A stretch of DNA of 51,326 nucleotides from Chara braunii (GCA_003427395.1 BFEA01000182.1:326707-378032), one strand, 5' to 3'; shown: positions 20,223 through 32,261, counted from the first letter of the stretch. Numbers and translations: made by a program. Notes: generated by a model not told the origin, from the sequence alone.

Positions 20223-21000
20223 ATTAAAACGGCCCTTGGACAGAATCTCGCCGGGAACGACACTCGTCCTTGGCCCAAAATTGTCTATCAGATTGACGGA
20301 ATTCACAGGGCCACCACTCGTGAATCGATGGGGTTAACCCCCTTCCAATTACAGACCAACAGTATTCCATGTGTCGCTATTCGAGACGCCTCGGCGCCGC
20401 TGTGCTAGATGTTTGCAACCACGGCACTGCAACAATGTGGTGAATACCTAGGACTTACCATAAATAAAATAAAATAAAGGTACCGATAGCTTGTCCGTAG
20501 GTAAATGTTCTCAAAGGCTCAGGAAGGAGTCCACTATAATATAATGCCAGAAATCTAAGATCAGTTTCTGACAAGTTGCTTATAGAGTTTAGATGGTTAG
20601 GTGGAACCAAGGGGCAAAGTCACACTAGCGTCGATGAGAGCCAAGGCCAAACGGTACTTGGAACTGATGGAAAAGGTGGTCCCTAAGCTAGCCCGAAAAC
20701 AACAAAGGATGACGGAACTGGCCCACGGCAGACAGGTCCGTAGTTATGAGGCTCGGAATGGAAATGCGGGCCCAAGAATTCATTATAAACTAGGGGACCT
20801 TGTCCAACTCCGCAAGTGTGCGCGCGATGGTAAGCTGGCTCCAAATTACTCTGGCTGCTTCTGCGTAGTGGAACTTGGCCCTAACGGCGTCAATACTGTA
20901 CGCATTGCTTTTGAAGTTGGCGGGAACAATAGTTCTCCTTCTATTGTCTGCCATATCTCCTGCCTTCGTTGTTTATCCATCCCGCATCTAAGTCTCCTCT
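20223..21000 (+). pseudogene. Gypsy integrase C-terminal remnant
   Basis: A first piece reads HRATTRESMGLTPFQLQT (20307-20360). This matches the end of the integrase core, where the usual form is YN.S.H.STG.SPFEL. After a gap, the frame from 20601 includes RYLELMEKVVPKLARKQQRM and LGDLVQLRKCARDGKLAPNY, then VCHISCLRC (20948-20974). These match the GDxVxL...KLxPxxxGPF...HxSxLk region at the integrase C-terminus. Stops and frame breaks make it inactive. No RT lies next to it. Confidence 0.65.
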
Positions 21001-22239
21001 ACCCTCTTCTTCGTCGTCTGAGTTGGGTAGTGAAGACGACTGTGATCCCTCCTCTTCTTCCCTGGACACCCTATCTCATCACCCATTGCCATGAGTTTCG
21101 CACTTGAGCAAGCAATTTCCGCTCGATTGCTTCAACCACGGCTATCGCTGCAGTTTCAACAGATCCATCATCCTCAGCTCAGTCTCGATCTTCTGCAATT
21201 TGCACAGCTCCTCAACACTCAGGCTCGGTAAGCTGCAATGCGGGTATCTGCCTCAGCAACAGGCGGTGAAGCAACAGTGCTGGTGGAAGCTTCAGCCCTT
21301 CGTCGGTATTCTTGGCCAAGGGAAAGCGACGTCGCCGTGATCTTCTCATTTACAGGCAATCTGTGCACGGTGTCACAACTGCATCACTTTGACGCTGTGC
21401 AAGCGTTCTACAACTAGGGAAATGAACTGGTAACGGACTGGAGGCAGCGGTTAGCCCGACCATATGATTGTCCGGTGGGATCGGAGTGCGTCGACGTTTT
21501 CTCATTGCGCACTGATCCGACGGAGCCTCCTGTGGAACGGATTTTCATTCTTCGTGTCTTTCAACCTTCTCGTCACCAATGAATCGTCTCGCCACCTTCT
21601 CCTTTTCTCATCATCTCTCGTTGTCTGGAGCGGATCCTTCACTGTCGCTAGAGATCTGACCTCAGCGCATTCCTCCTCTCCCCCTGCATTGGACATATCA
21701 TAATCAGCCTTGGACCGATAATCTTGTGGCGATTAGCTGCTGTTTCCTCTGTCGTAGTACATAGGGCGCGTGACGAGTCGCAAGGAGACCTCGTCAACAA
21801 CGACAAGCTTTCTCTCCTCCTCGTTCAGGCGTGGGAGATGGGAACAAAAGGCTTGCTCATCGAGATCGTATTCAGAGAAGTAGTGGACGACGGCCGCTCT
21901 AAGCTCGTCAATGATCTTTTCATGTTCCTGGCGCAGATCCTCTACGATGTGCCAATCAACATCATCTCGCAGGAGCCACTCGCCCCAGCGCCCGAAGTTC
22001 TGGAGCGGACACTCCATCCCACAATATTGTGGATGTGGTACACAGGGGAAGACAATTTTTCTCACGCTCACAACCCTGCGGAGTGGCATTACCTCGATTT
22101 TGGGGGGGGTTAACTTCGAAGATCTGGATTTCTGGGAGACTTATCGACGACACAGAGAGATGCCCTCAGACAACAAATCTGCACCAATAGTGTTGATGGA
22201 AGAAGAAGAAGAAGCGGAGTCCACGTCAGAAGAAGAGGA
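21001..22239. other. No recognised gene; long overlapping ORFs on both strands
   Basis: The minus-strand ORF 21733-22089 gives a charged, helical-looking 118-residue product (WHIVEDLRQEHEKIIDELRA). The plus-strand ORF 21724-22113 overlaps it completely. Neither has a known motif. Element-derived coding sequence is possible. Confidence 0.3.
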
Positions 22240-22579
22240 GTGAGCGAGTATTCCGAGGGATCGGACGAGCCAGACAGCACATCCGAATTTGAGTGTCTGG
22301 GCGGGGGTAGAACAGGGGGTCCCCACTCTAACCTTAAAGCGGCGTCCTAACCCTGCCCAACCCCTGGTTTACCCCTAGTTAAATGGCGTAGAGCGCCCCC
22401 CGTCGAAGAGCACCAGAAGGGGGGGGGCAACCCCGTTTCTGTCACGTGGGAGGTTTGCCCCGGTAGTCGGGGACCCACCTGCGCTGCCTTTTTTTTTTTT
22501 TTTTTTTTTCTTCTTTTTTTAACGTGGGGGAACAGATTTGTGGGCCAGCTGACTTAGCGACCCCGGCCTACCCAATAAG

Positions 22580-22629
<50 letters not shown>

Positions 22630-22740
22630 ACATGCCACGACACAAACCACGACGCCAGGCTAGCTCCGACATTTCGTCGACAATCCAAAGGACGAGCAGG
22701 GACATCACATTCGACGGAAACTCCTACTAGGTTCGACTAG
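22240..22740. other. GC-rich non-coding DNA with poly(T) and (TG)n microsatellite
   Basis: A GC-rich stretch of GGGGTAGAAC-type sequence (22290-22420) resembles 25650-25735. A C/G-run hairpin is near 22450-22482. T-rich DNA is at 22490-22520, and about 24 TG dinucleotides lie at 22580-22628. Confidence 0.7.
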
Positions 22741-22819
22741 GGGCGAGAATGACTTGTGAGATTGCTAAGCCGGGTGTACATGGTCCCAGGGAGGAAAAAG
22801 GGCTGGGGAAGAGGAAAGG

Positions 22820-23205
22820 GTTGTGTGTGTGTGTGTGGAGCGAAGACATAAGGGAAGGAAGGCATTGGATGACCAGCAGCAGCAAGTGACATTGGCCGGA
22901 GGGCACGGGGGAGGCAGGTGGGCAGATGGGTAGTATGTAGCAAGACCGACATTACGAGGCAGCAAAGCGCATAGGCTGGGGGGCATGGGGAAGGTGGGTG
23001 GGCAGGCAAACAGCACAATGTGACAAAGCACATCGGGTGAAAGGTATACGGTAGGAGGATGGGAAGGCAAACAGCATAAGGCAGTGAGGGAAACGACAAC
23101 AAGCCAACCAACAAGAAGGCCAAAACAGCAACCGGAAAAGGCAGCGAGGGAGACGACAACAAGCCAATTAACAAAAAGGCCAAAACAGCAACCAAAACAA
23201 TACAA
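22820..23205. repeat. Imperfect tandem repeats, ~60 bp at the right end
   Basis: CGACAACAAGCCAA..AACA followed by GGCCAAAACAGCAACC is repeated with a 60-base period at 23093-23193. Upstream units with GGCAAACAGCA and GGTGGGCAGG are more diverged. The A-rich right edge abuts LINE copy A. Confidence 0.65.
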
Positions 23206-23239
23206 GTACAAAAATGGCAAAGACTGAAAAAAATAAGAA

Positions 23240-25306
23240 AAACGGGTGATGGCTGGAAGACCGTTGCTGGACTGTGCTACGGCGCACTCGAGGTGGCGGT
23301 GAGCCGACTAAAGGAACAATCTGGAAGGATTTGGCTGGGGACGACTTCTGGGCCAGGGTTCTGAGAGCCTGGCGCCAACTCCCTCTTCCTGACAACCCCC
23401 CTCCCTCTAGGTGGGAGGAAGTGATGCGCCAACCCCTGTTTGGCAATAGGAGGATCACCGATCGATATAGCAGGGTGTTTTGCAGTTCGGTCACGCCATG
23501 GTGTAGCTGGGTTAAAAAAGGTGTTATGCGAATAAAAGACATTTGGAACTTAGAGACGAGGGATTGGAAACAGTGCAGCAACTGAGGGAGACACTAAAAT
23601 ACTGTCATAATATTGAGGGGAACCTTGAAATGTTGACATTCGGAGTTCCCCTGAAATGGGTGCGCATCCTGCGCAAAGGGCCGCGATTGGAGAAGGGCAC
23701 TGGGTATCTGTACCGGACGACGTAGAAAGTGTTGGAAATGTAGTGGACGTACGGTCGGATGAAACTTTGATTAATCTTTTTCACATAGGCAAGGATAATG
23801 TCCTTAGTCGATACGCTCTGGATGTGATGAGATGGGGAAAAAACAAGGATTTACAAAGGATCCGTGTGCTACGGGACAAGGATGTATGGACTGCATATCA
23901 GCTAAACACCTCATTGGTTGAACTCCCCTTGGATCCCGAGGCAGTGGTCACATCCACGGAAAAGCAGCTCTCGGGGGAAGACAAAGCTACAGAACCTAAC
24001 AGTGAAGGTAACGTATCGTCTGTTGCGCCCCAAAGTAAACATTAAGGAAAAGGTAAAGGAAAGATGGAGATCCCAAGTAAATGTAGCCTATTATGTAGGA
24101 GCCGAGGTGATCCGTCCCACCAGAGCCAGGCCAGCAAAGATGGCCTCACTGCAGTGGCAGATAGAACATCGTTGCTTACCCACCAACGACCGGTTGATAG
24201 ATTGGACCCGTCTGGTGCAGAGAGGACAGGCGTTACCCTGGTGCAAAGCGTGCCACACAGTCTTCCCCTCCCGCAGAATCCCGGAAACTATAGAACACAT
24301 ATTCATGCAATGTCCGGGTGCAGTCCTCATATGGCAATGGTAGGATAGAATCTGGTCCCGTCTAGACACTGGGTCAAAATGGCCTTGGGACTGGAAAGCC
24401 ATACTATGCGAAACATGGTCCTCCCCCACGGATACCTCTTTCGAAAACAACATGTTTAAAACAGGAAGGAGAGCTGCCATGTGGGCCCTCTGGAGGAAAC
24501 GATGCATACATGCTATAGAGGGTGCCCGTACGGCGGAAGGAGAGGTGACAGATATGATAAAGTAATATGTCCAACAAGAATTAACGGTACAGTTGCAAAG
24601 AGTTGAACCAATTGGACTTGTTTCACTCATCCAAGGACATAGCACAAACACTCCAGCAATTCTCAAGGGACTGGTTGGGCAGCCAGAATGGGGGCTGGAT
24701 TGCCTCCGTCAGATGGGAAGGCAGACCTATCCAAGGTGACCACCAGCGAGAGTTCAGAAGGGCCTACAATATTTGTTTCAAAGACTGGACAGTGGTGTGC
24801 CAGGAGTTCCCGCTGCGATCATCCACATAATTTCCCGATCCCTTCCCGCCCCACCAGGTAGCAATGATGGACCTGCAATGGTATGGACCCGACGGTGCAT
24901 TCTGAATGAGGATAGAGCATACAACGGCCTCATAGAGCATTGTCCAATCAAGAGCTGGTCTCTTTGATGTTCAAGGTTTACATTTAGAGATTGGTAGTTG
25001 GGGCTGGGTGGGAAGTGGGACAGGGGGGGAGGGAGGAACTTGTTTGTAGCAGCAGTTATATGGCGCCTGTTTCAAGGCGAAGAGGTTCTCCTTCCTTTTC
25101 CAAAACTCCTGCTCAGTCAATCCTCTGGATTCCAGAGTAATCAATGCTGGCAGGAGTCTCCCACTACCTTTTTCTGACGTGCTCCAAAGTTTTTTGTATA
25201 TGGGACGCTGGACCCGTTTTCCAGCAGGTGCTGCTCCCCACCAATAGATGGAGCCCCTCAGGTGCTCGTGGTGTCTGCTCTTACCAGCACCACTATCAGT
25301 GGAAGG

Positions 25307-25341
<35 letters not shown>
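23240..25341 (+). mobile_element. LINE copy A, 5'-truncated, with poly(A) tail
   Basis: This copy holds the C-terminal third of LINE ORF2, a 3' UTR of about 370 bases with the family's conserved 3' end near 25205-25258, and an A-run of 30 bases at 25312-25341. The conserved end reads GGGACGCTGGACCCG...CCCCACCAATAGAT and is shared with the copies ending near 35935 and 47297. The poly(A) marks the true 3' end and plus orientation. The 5' end lies near 23240, but no target-site duplication was identified. Confidence 0.85.
23274..24907 (+). pseudogene. LINE ORF2 C-terminus with zf-RVT domain (copy A)
   Basis: The order is WEEVMRQPLFGNRRITDRYS (from about 23410), which matches copy D near 45600; a frame break near 23580-23650; RIRVLRDKDVWTAYQ; and then, in a third frame, ASLQWQIEHRCLPTNDRLID and the zinc-binding segment LPWCKACHTVFPSRRI...HIFMQC (24235-24313). 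The zinc-binding residues are at TGC 24242, TGC 24251, a His near 24297 and TGT 24311. A stop at 24342-24344 interrupts it. The last shared block is DLQWYG (24875-24892). The zf-RVT module follows the RT domain in plant L1-type LINEs. Confidence 0.85.
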
Positions 25342-25343
<2 letters not shown>

Positions 25344-25382
25344 TTGTTTCGTCGGAGTCACACCGACTCGTCAGGAGGTTGA

Positions 25383-25383
<1 letters not shown>

Positions 25384-25456
<73 letters not shown>

Positions 25457-25457
25457 N

Positions 25458-25508
<51 letters not shown>
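25384..25508 (+). repeat. (TG)n-(GA)n compound microsatellite
   Basis: TG repeats run 25384-25429 and GA repeats to 25508, with one N at 25457. It lies 42 bases after the LINE A poly(A). ORFs through it are artefacts. Confidence 0.95.
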
Positions 25509-25509
<1 letters not shown>

Positions 25510-25559
25510 CATTGAGGGATGTAGGGGGTTGTCGGGGAGGGGTGTTGATGGCTGTAGGG

Positions 25560-25740
25560 GAGGGATTTCGAGGGATTTTTTTTTTTTTGTCGTTTTTGGA
25601 TCAGAGGGATCGGGCCACGTCATCCGCGCCTTTTTTCGAATGGGGGTTGGAGGGGGGAACAGGGGTAGAACGGGGGTAGAGCGGGGCTAGGGTGGGGTAG
25701 AGCGGCGCTCTAACAGGGCCTTACCCAGCTCGTTCTTGCC
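25560..25740. other. GC-rich GGGGTAGA-type sequence
   Basis: Repeated GGGGTAGAGCGG-like units occur between 25645 and 25735. It resembles 22250-22420 in containing GAGGGATCGG, then GGGGTAGAAC, then a GCGGCG-containing core. It may be a diverged non-autonomous element; no terminal repeats were confirmed. Confidence 0.4.
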
Positions 25741-25894
25741 CGGTCCCTAGATCCGAATCAGCCTCCTCCCTCTTCTATCAACACCACGCCGCCTGTTTTC
25801 TTTGAGAAGTCTTTCCCATCCCACAAATGGATGCCCCTGACCCTCCTTCCTTAACATCCTTCTTTTTAGTGTTGCATGGAGGTAGTGCAATCAG

Positions 25895-26233
25895 ATGGAG
25901 CTGTATTGCATCATCTCAGGGGTCTTTCCCGCTGTGGATGACTACAAGTCCCTACGTGATGAGACCATGCGCACTATTTCCACCCTTCACGCCAGTTACG
26001 TCACCACGCTCCTCGCCCTCGCTTCCCTCATGCTCCTCACATTGTCCACTTTGTTGATATACAAGATGCTGTGCACGATTATTTACCTCTTCCTCGACAT
26101 TAGCCCTAGTTGCCGTCCTTGCCCATACGCGTTGACTATGATCAAGGGAGCACGCCTGAGCAGACGCATGGAAGGAAGAGGCGACACGACAATCGAGACC
26201 ATGATCGTCTCTTCTTTCTCCTTTCCTGTCTAG
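25895..26233 (+). CDS. Hypothetical membrane protein ORF (112 codons)
   Basis: The product opens MELYCIISGVFPAVDDYKSL and has a strongly hydrophobic segment (residues about 36-60, TTLLALASLMLLTLSTLLIY) that would span a membrane once or twice. A polypyrimidine tract and an AG lie just upstream (25859-25869) and at its end (TTTCCTGTCTAG, 26224-26235), so it could be one exon of a spliced gene. No family is recognised. The alternative is chance in T-rich DNA. Confidence 0.25.
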   Translation: MELYCIISGVFPAVDDYKSLRDETMRTISTLHASYVTTLLALASLMLLTLSTLLIYKMLCTIIYLFLDISPSCRPCPYALTMIKGARLSRRMEGRGDTTIETMIVSSFSFPV

Positions 26234-26460
26234 GTTGGCATGGGGATGACTATCTTGGTGTATTGTGGCGATGCAGAGACGACGAAGGATTGAGATCAGA
26301 ACCCCGAAGACTGTTCATCCTTTGTAGAAGAAACCAAGCTCGACAACTGCCGGTGGATTTTTTATTTTATTTTTTCCCTCTTTTTTGTATTTGTTTAGAT
26401 GATTGCCGACTCCATGCGACCAGGAGATGGCATAATTTTTGGAACCCCCTTGAGCGTCAC

Positions 26461-26667
26461 ATATGTGACGCAAAAGCTCCTATGCATGAACGAGGCTCTA
26501 AGCACCTTCGTTGTTTTTAGTGCTCTCTTGGTAAAAGCTCCTATGCATGAACGAGGCTCTAAGCACCTTCGTTGTTTTTAGTGCTCTCTTGGTGATATGT
26601 GACGCAAAAGCTCCTATGCATGAACGAGGCTCTAAGCACCTTCGTTGTTCTTAGTGCTCTCTTGGTG
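26461..26667 (+). repeat. Three-unit tandem repeat (~61-74 bp)
   Basis: AAAGCTCCTATGCATGAACG followed by AGGCTCTAAGCACCTTCGTT and a GTGCTCTCTTGGT end is present three times (26461-26532, 26533-26593, 26594-26667). Units 1 and 3 carry an extra ATATGTGACGC prefix. Only one base in the common core differs (TTTTTAG versus TTCTTAG). The near-identity implies a recent duplication. Confidence 0.95.
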
Positions 26668-28290
26668 ACCGTGGTAGATCACATCCAATTCCTCTACCCA
26701 GTCCAGAGTGCATTGAGGACAGATGTTGATGTTGGGTTCAAGTCATCTTGGTTCTGGTTCTCCGAACCCTGTTGTTGTTCGCATGACTTGTCCTTGATGG
26801 GCCTCGATGTGTGGGACACGTAGGCCAGTCCGGATTCTTCATTTCTACAATTTTTGGAATTTTGTTGTACTTTTACGTAGGATTTACCCGCACCCTAGTG
26901 AGCGCACTCAAAATTCTTTTTCTTTCAAGCTTTTTGAATTTTGAAAATTACGGGTGTCTGTTGGGATACTTCACAATGAGTCTTTTTTATGGGTTTGTAC
27001 ATTTCGGAGAAATCCCTACAAGCCCAGTAATTCTTTTGTTGATGGATGGAAGAATAGGAATTGATGTAGGAATTTATGCGCTGCAGAACTCGCACGCGGA
27101 AATTTTATTATTTACTTTTTGAATTTCAACTCAGCTTTAGGAATGAGGCGCAACTTTATTGGTATTTCGCATAACTGTTTCAGTGTCTGTTTTGTTTTGC
27201 GCGCATGCTTCTTTTTGCGCTGTGTTCTTGTATGCAATCTTTCCTCGCTTCCCCAACCCCTTTTCTTTGCGCCATCATCGGCGAACTGTAACTATCTTCT
27301 TCTCCCTCCCTTCATGGTCTTCCATTCTTCTTGCTTCAGGTCTTGCTCTATACAACTTTTCATAATCTCCTTTCCCGCCTTCGTTTACACGTAGGGAGGT
27401 CCTATTGACCCCCGAGTAATCGTGGAAGTCGAATGACAGCATGGAAGGAGGCTCTCAACTCCTCACATTGTGATCTGATTAGCTGTGGAATACTCCACGC
27501 GGAACAACATGGCCCTCTCCTGCAACTCTACCCCTCTTCATCTCTCCCCTGTTCCATTGTTCATCATTCTCTCACCCTCTTTTTCGCAACTAAAAATCTC
27601 GCAAGCGCATCAATTTGTCTCTCACGCAATACATTGGCCAACTCTGTTAGAGTAGTTGCTAGATGAGGTGGTGATCAACGAGGTGGAAAAACCTGACGAG
27701 TCGGTTGTAACTTTGCGGGATTGCATGTTGGATCCTTTCCATGGTCTGGAGGATCTGGGCGGATCTGCATACTAGTTGAGAGGATGGGGTGGCGATCGAT
27801 AGGTATGTGGTGGTCGGGATCACCAATGCTTGAGCAAGGTGAGGTGTGTTGATGGGTGGTTGGATGGCCTGGGCCATGGATCGCAAAATTTTGTTCTCCT
27901 TGTCAATCGAGTAAGTGTATATTCTCCTCTCCTTTCTTTCTAATGAATGTATACGTGATTGGATGGTTGTTGTACGTGTGTGACTCGCAATAATTGCATG
28001 TGAATGAATGTATCATTGAGCTTCACCTATCGTTTCGCTCTTCTGTTGTCAAGGTCTCACCGGTGAGGATCGTTGAAACGCAAGAGCCAAGGAAGAAAGC
28101 TTAATGAAGAATATGTTCCTCTAATTATGGATTTTGTTGGATAAATCCTCGGTGCCCTCAATCGACAAAACCGGCTCGTATCTCGGTACAGTCTTTCACT
28201 TGCAACAAAAATGTAATGAAGAGATTCCCCGTGCCTGCACTGATTGCGAACGCGAAGCACTCCAACCGGCTAGCCATCATGACTCTGCCG

Positions 28291-28327
<37 letters not shown>

Positions 28328-31300
28328 TCTCCCCACCGTCTTGTCTTCAATTTGAATGAATGACCCTCTATGATTGATCGAAGGATCATGGAATGGGCAC
28401 CCCTTGAAGCTGCTCAAGTTGTGAAGATCTTTGCTGTTTTCGTTGAATGTCCATCCCATGCAACAATATGAGTATTTTTGGTTAACGTTACTTGAGACTT
28501 GTTTTCGATTTCGTCTTCACTCTTTCTGAAGAACCCGTGATTGTCGGTTAAGAAACTTCTTCGAGAACTCATTAGTTTCCTGGGTAATACCCCTCCACGG
28601 AGGAAGATCAGATGCGAATCACATTGTGTTGCCTGAGTTCCTTTGCGAAGGCGACTATCGAAGCTAATGAGACTTAACTGCCTTGTTTTGTGAGCGGCGG
28701 ATGGGCGTGCATCGGCCATGTTTACCGAGCCAACGGAGCCATCGGGGCACTGATTTCTTGAACATCCCGACACACGACCTTTCCGGTATAACGAAGATAG
28801 GACACATGTCTGTGAGTAGGACGTACGAAAAGTTGTAGCCAAGATCGACAACCACTATCATTTCCCTTCCGATACACAATGTTTTGGGTTTGTCAATTTG
28901 GGTTTTGTGATTGTTGATACTAAATTTCCTCCCTACTCTTTTTTGCTTCCTTTTAATGAGTTGATTGTCGTCACGTGGCCGACATTTGCTCCCCACTGGC
29001 CTCATACGATGTGCAGAGATCGTCGCCGCACGGAGTGTTTTCAAACCCAAGGGTTAAACTATCAAACAAGTGGTGAAGAGGAGTTCAAAGAGAAAGCCGT
29101 GAGACTGCGACTCGGATTACAAGTTTTGCGAAAAACATTGTCCCTTGTTCAAAACCGAGATCCAACGTGTGTTCCGCCTCCCTTTTAACCTGGAAAAAGA
29201 CCCCGCGTTGCGCTCGACAAAGTTCAAAGATACTTTTTGGATTAGATAGTCATTCACAAAATAATTCTTTATTGCTTTTCCGGCTTTGCTTGTCGCTCCA
29301 TATGTGGGACCACACGGGAGATTTCAGTTATGTTTGTGTCGCCACACTCAATTTCCAAAAATCCTTGGCACACCCTACTTTGCCGCTTTCCAAGCCCCAT
29401 TCCGTGCTTTAGTCACTCCGATGGGAAAGTTGTGTAGGGCCTGAGGTTGAGCATCACACGGTCGAGAGCTCGACAATCTCGTTTTCTCAATCCCCTTGGA
29501 CCAGGTGTGCAGAGGGTCATCTGCATGCATCTTTTGGATTTTCCCTTGTCCTTGTTCAAAGTAGTCTCACACGACCGACTAGCGACCGCGCGGGAACTTT
29601 AAGAAACGAGTATGAATTTCAGTGGCAACATTTTCAAATTTTCTTTGCATCAGCAAGCACACGTGCTGCCAATTTTGAGTTCTTGCTTGCCACGCAAGCT
29701 CGCTTCCCGCTTTGCACGAGCATGCCAACTCCCTTTCTTGTTGTCCTTCGTCTTCGCTCACCTCTTCGTCTTCCTCCAAACCCTTTGTTCGATCCCCTCC
29801 TTGATTCTTCGGCGCGGTTGATTGGTTGTCGATTGGGTTGGTCGGATCAAGCCGCAAGGGCGGACTTGCAAGTAGGGCTTGAACGACCATCCCAAGTGAA
29901 CGAAAATTTTGATAATCTCGCCTTCTTTGATTCTCTGGAACCTACGTCCATCTCTCCTCCTTATCTACGCCCCTCTCTACGTGCATTGCATGTTCCCCGC
30001 CTCGTTCCCTGCTATAAATTTGCCCAGCCCCTTCCTCTCCCTCTCTCACATGTGGTTAACCAGGGGTGTTATTATTGCACAAGCTATGCGCGAAGACTGC
30101 AGCGCCAAACAGGCTCGACGTGCCTAAGGAACGGGGGGAGTGACGACGTGGGGTGGAATTAGCGTTAGACTTGGGGTACGACAGCCGGCGGTACTGAGCA
30201 GTGGTGGAGACGGGAATGCCACCAGCGGCAGGGCCTTGTGGCTATGGCTGGCTCGCGTTCGGTCGGGTTTGGTGGGTGTGCACGCGGACTCCCAACATTG
30301 TTGTGCTTTTTGAATAGCTAGGGACTCACTTTTTTTCCATTGTTGCTTCATCTATTGGTTATGTGGGCTAAAGACCAAGTGTGGATACTCAGTCATGTGC
30401 ATGGCTTTGGCTGCGAGTCTATGGATGCCGAATGCTTCACTATCAGAAAGTCTATGGATGTATGGGTATTGAAGGCGTGGGGTGTCTTCGTCTTGCTTAG
30501 CTCATGAGTGGCACCCAGGATATTTGGGGTGATTGGCTGCCTGCCTTAGTGCATGGGTGTGTTGATACCGTCTTTCACCTCCCGACTAATTCCCGATCCT
30601 CGTGCTTAGAGCGCGTGCGAGATCGTCGCTGACCTCCTTCCACTCTTCCCTGACTGCGCAATTGCCACGTGTCAACTTCATCGCTCACCCGCGCATGCGC
30701 AGGCGACCAGGGACATCAGGTGCGTGGACTTGCTCGTTCCACCTGATCTCTCTGTCGCTCGCTATCGTCAACATGACAACTTTGGTTGGAGTCAACACAA
30801 TTAGCAGCTCCTGTTTCTCTAGCGGGATTGGGCGCAGTAGGACGAGCTGAGACTTGTATGGAGTCGCGGTTTGCCACCCTGAATGTGAGCATGGGTAACT
30901 GCCCATGCTTGGACCCTACATCAATCCGCCATAGCGAACTCCCTCCCTTTCCGATTGCAGACGAGGACAACCTTTACTGAGTGCGAACGTAAGGAGAATG
31001 CTATTGCAGACCAACCGGGCTCACATGTATAACCCGTTGAAGGCATGTCATATAGGGGGATCGGGATTCGTGCTGGTAGATTGGTTTGCTTCACCGTCGT
31101 TGATTTTGCCATATACTAATCTGACTTTGCTCCCCTGGTCCGCGGCGTATGCCACGTCGAAGCCTCAGTTTAACTGTCAGTGGTGCCAACTAGGAAACTT
31201 GTGTTCCTGGTAAAGGTTGGTGCTGGGGTACAAAGTGTCCATCCGGTTCCCAGATCTCTCCCGCAATCGGGGGGGTCTTCTAGTGAACTTCCGGACCTAG

Positions 31301-31508
31301 GTACCTCCGCCCCTGTCAGCTGACGAGGAATCAAGCCGATCGGAAGGCCCCTGCGGACCTGACTCGGCGTCTTGGGGTGCCCCCTCTCTTCTTGGCCCCC
31401 ACAAAAAGGCGATGTGAACCTAACTAAGGCAAAAAGCGTTAGATCCATTGTCTTGGTGTATAGTCTTTGCGGTCATATCCTGTGTCGAAAAGAGTTGTGT
31501 CTATATCC
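26668..31508. other. Gene-poor stretch, 4.8 kb
   Basis: No recognised domain on either strand. A run of 34 C bases is at 28291-28324. A TATA-like CTATAAATT is at 30012-30020, 32 bases upstream of the motif shared with 13350-13371. ORFs of up to 159 codons (29683-30162, plus) overlap others and lack motifs. AT-rich DNA occupies 26830-27120. Confidence 0.5.
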
Positions 31509-31512
31509 TTAA

Positions 31513-31657
31513 ACCGCCAGTACATGGCCCCAACCTTGCTGAAAAGAAAACTCGCCGCCTATGAAAATTTTGGAGGCCCAGCGTCGTAAATAAATTGAAT
31601 CGGCAGCGGCCGGCCTCCGAAAAGGGCCCGCGGCCGATAGCTGGATGTACTGGTGGT
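31513..31657. mobile_element. MITE family M, copy 1 (145 bp)
   Basis: The left end is ACCGCCAGTACATGG; the right end is CATCCAG-type sequence ending in GTACTGGTGGT, so the ends are inverted. Flanks are TTAA (31509-31512) and GTAA (31658-31661), one mismatch. Internally, the minus strand contains TGCCGATTCAATTTAT, matching TGCCGATTCGATTTAT in copy 2, so the two lie in opposite orientation. It has no coding capacity. Confidence 0.8.
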
Positions 31658-31844
31658 GTAAGTGGACGGGCGGAATTTCGCCGATGCCCTTCCCTTCCCT
31701 GACTAAATTTTTGGAATTTTAGCGGTTACCCCAGTCAGCCAGAGTTTCCGAGACGACCCTCGACACTGAGGCAAGAACCCCAGTTTCGCCCTGGCGGTTC
31801 AACCCCCGCCCAAAATCATCGGCCATGCCCCAGTTACTCTGATC

Positions 31845-31925
31845 GATGTCCCCACGGGCCGTGTGTACTCCCGTACGAGTATGGGCTGTTCATACGCTCG
31901 AACGGCCGTACGAACGGCCGTATGA
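31845..31925. repeat. Cluster of TACGGCCGTA-type palindromes, left
   Basis: CCCGTACGAGTATGGGCTGT is followed by CGAACGGCCGTACGAACGGC, which contains overlapping CGGCCG palindromes. A similar cluster is at 34362-34450. Confidence 0.5.
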
Positions 31926-32060
31926 GCCGAGAAGGAGGCCTTCTGGGGTGGGGGAGGGTGAGGGTTTTGAGGGGGGAGGGGGGGGTGGCGCATGTCGGGG
32001 GCTACCCCCCAGGGAAAAGAAAAAAAAAACCTTGTTTTTCTGTGGGGTCAGGAAAAAAAA

Positions 32061-32181
32061 GATTGATTGATTGATTGAATGATTGAATGATTGGGTAATA
32101 GGGGATAAATTCACGTCCAATTTTTTTTTTTTTGATTGATTGATTGATTGGTCAGGTGAGGGTCGCCCCCTTCCCCCAGGT

Positions 32182-32217
<36 letters not shown>

Positions 32218-32261
32218 ACACACACACACGCACACACAGACACACACACACACACACACAC
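32061..32261 (+). repeat. (GATT)n and (CA)n simple repeats
   Basis: GATT repeats lie at 32061-32094 and 32134-32150 around a poly(T). CA repeats with a few interruptions cover about 32184-32261. Confidence 0.95.

Noticed and set aside
21724-22113. Plus-strand 129-codon ORF as a gene
   Set aside because: It fully overlaps an equally plausible minus-strand ORF, and neither has a recognisable motif.
25144-25690. ORFs through poly(A), (TG)n and (GA)n
   Set aside because: Low-complexity translation of a LINE tail and a microsatellite.
22250-25735. GC-rich GGGGTAGA sequences as a MITE pair
   Set aside because: Only short phrases match; no terminal inverted repeats or flanking duplications could be seen.
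26811-27122. 103-codon hydrophobic ORF as a membrane protein
   Set aside because: The region is T-rich, which yields Phe/Leu-rich frames by chance; no other support.
28291-28324. Poly(C) run as a biological feature
   Set aside because: A 34-base homopolymer could be real or an assembly artefact; nothing around it suggests function.
29270-29440. A faint RT-like phrase (AFQAPFRALVTPMG)
   Set aside because: Only one short phrase resembles gypsy RT; neighbouring conserved blocks are absent on both strands.
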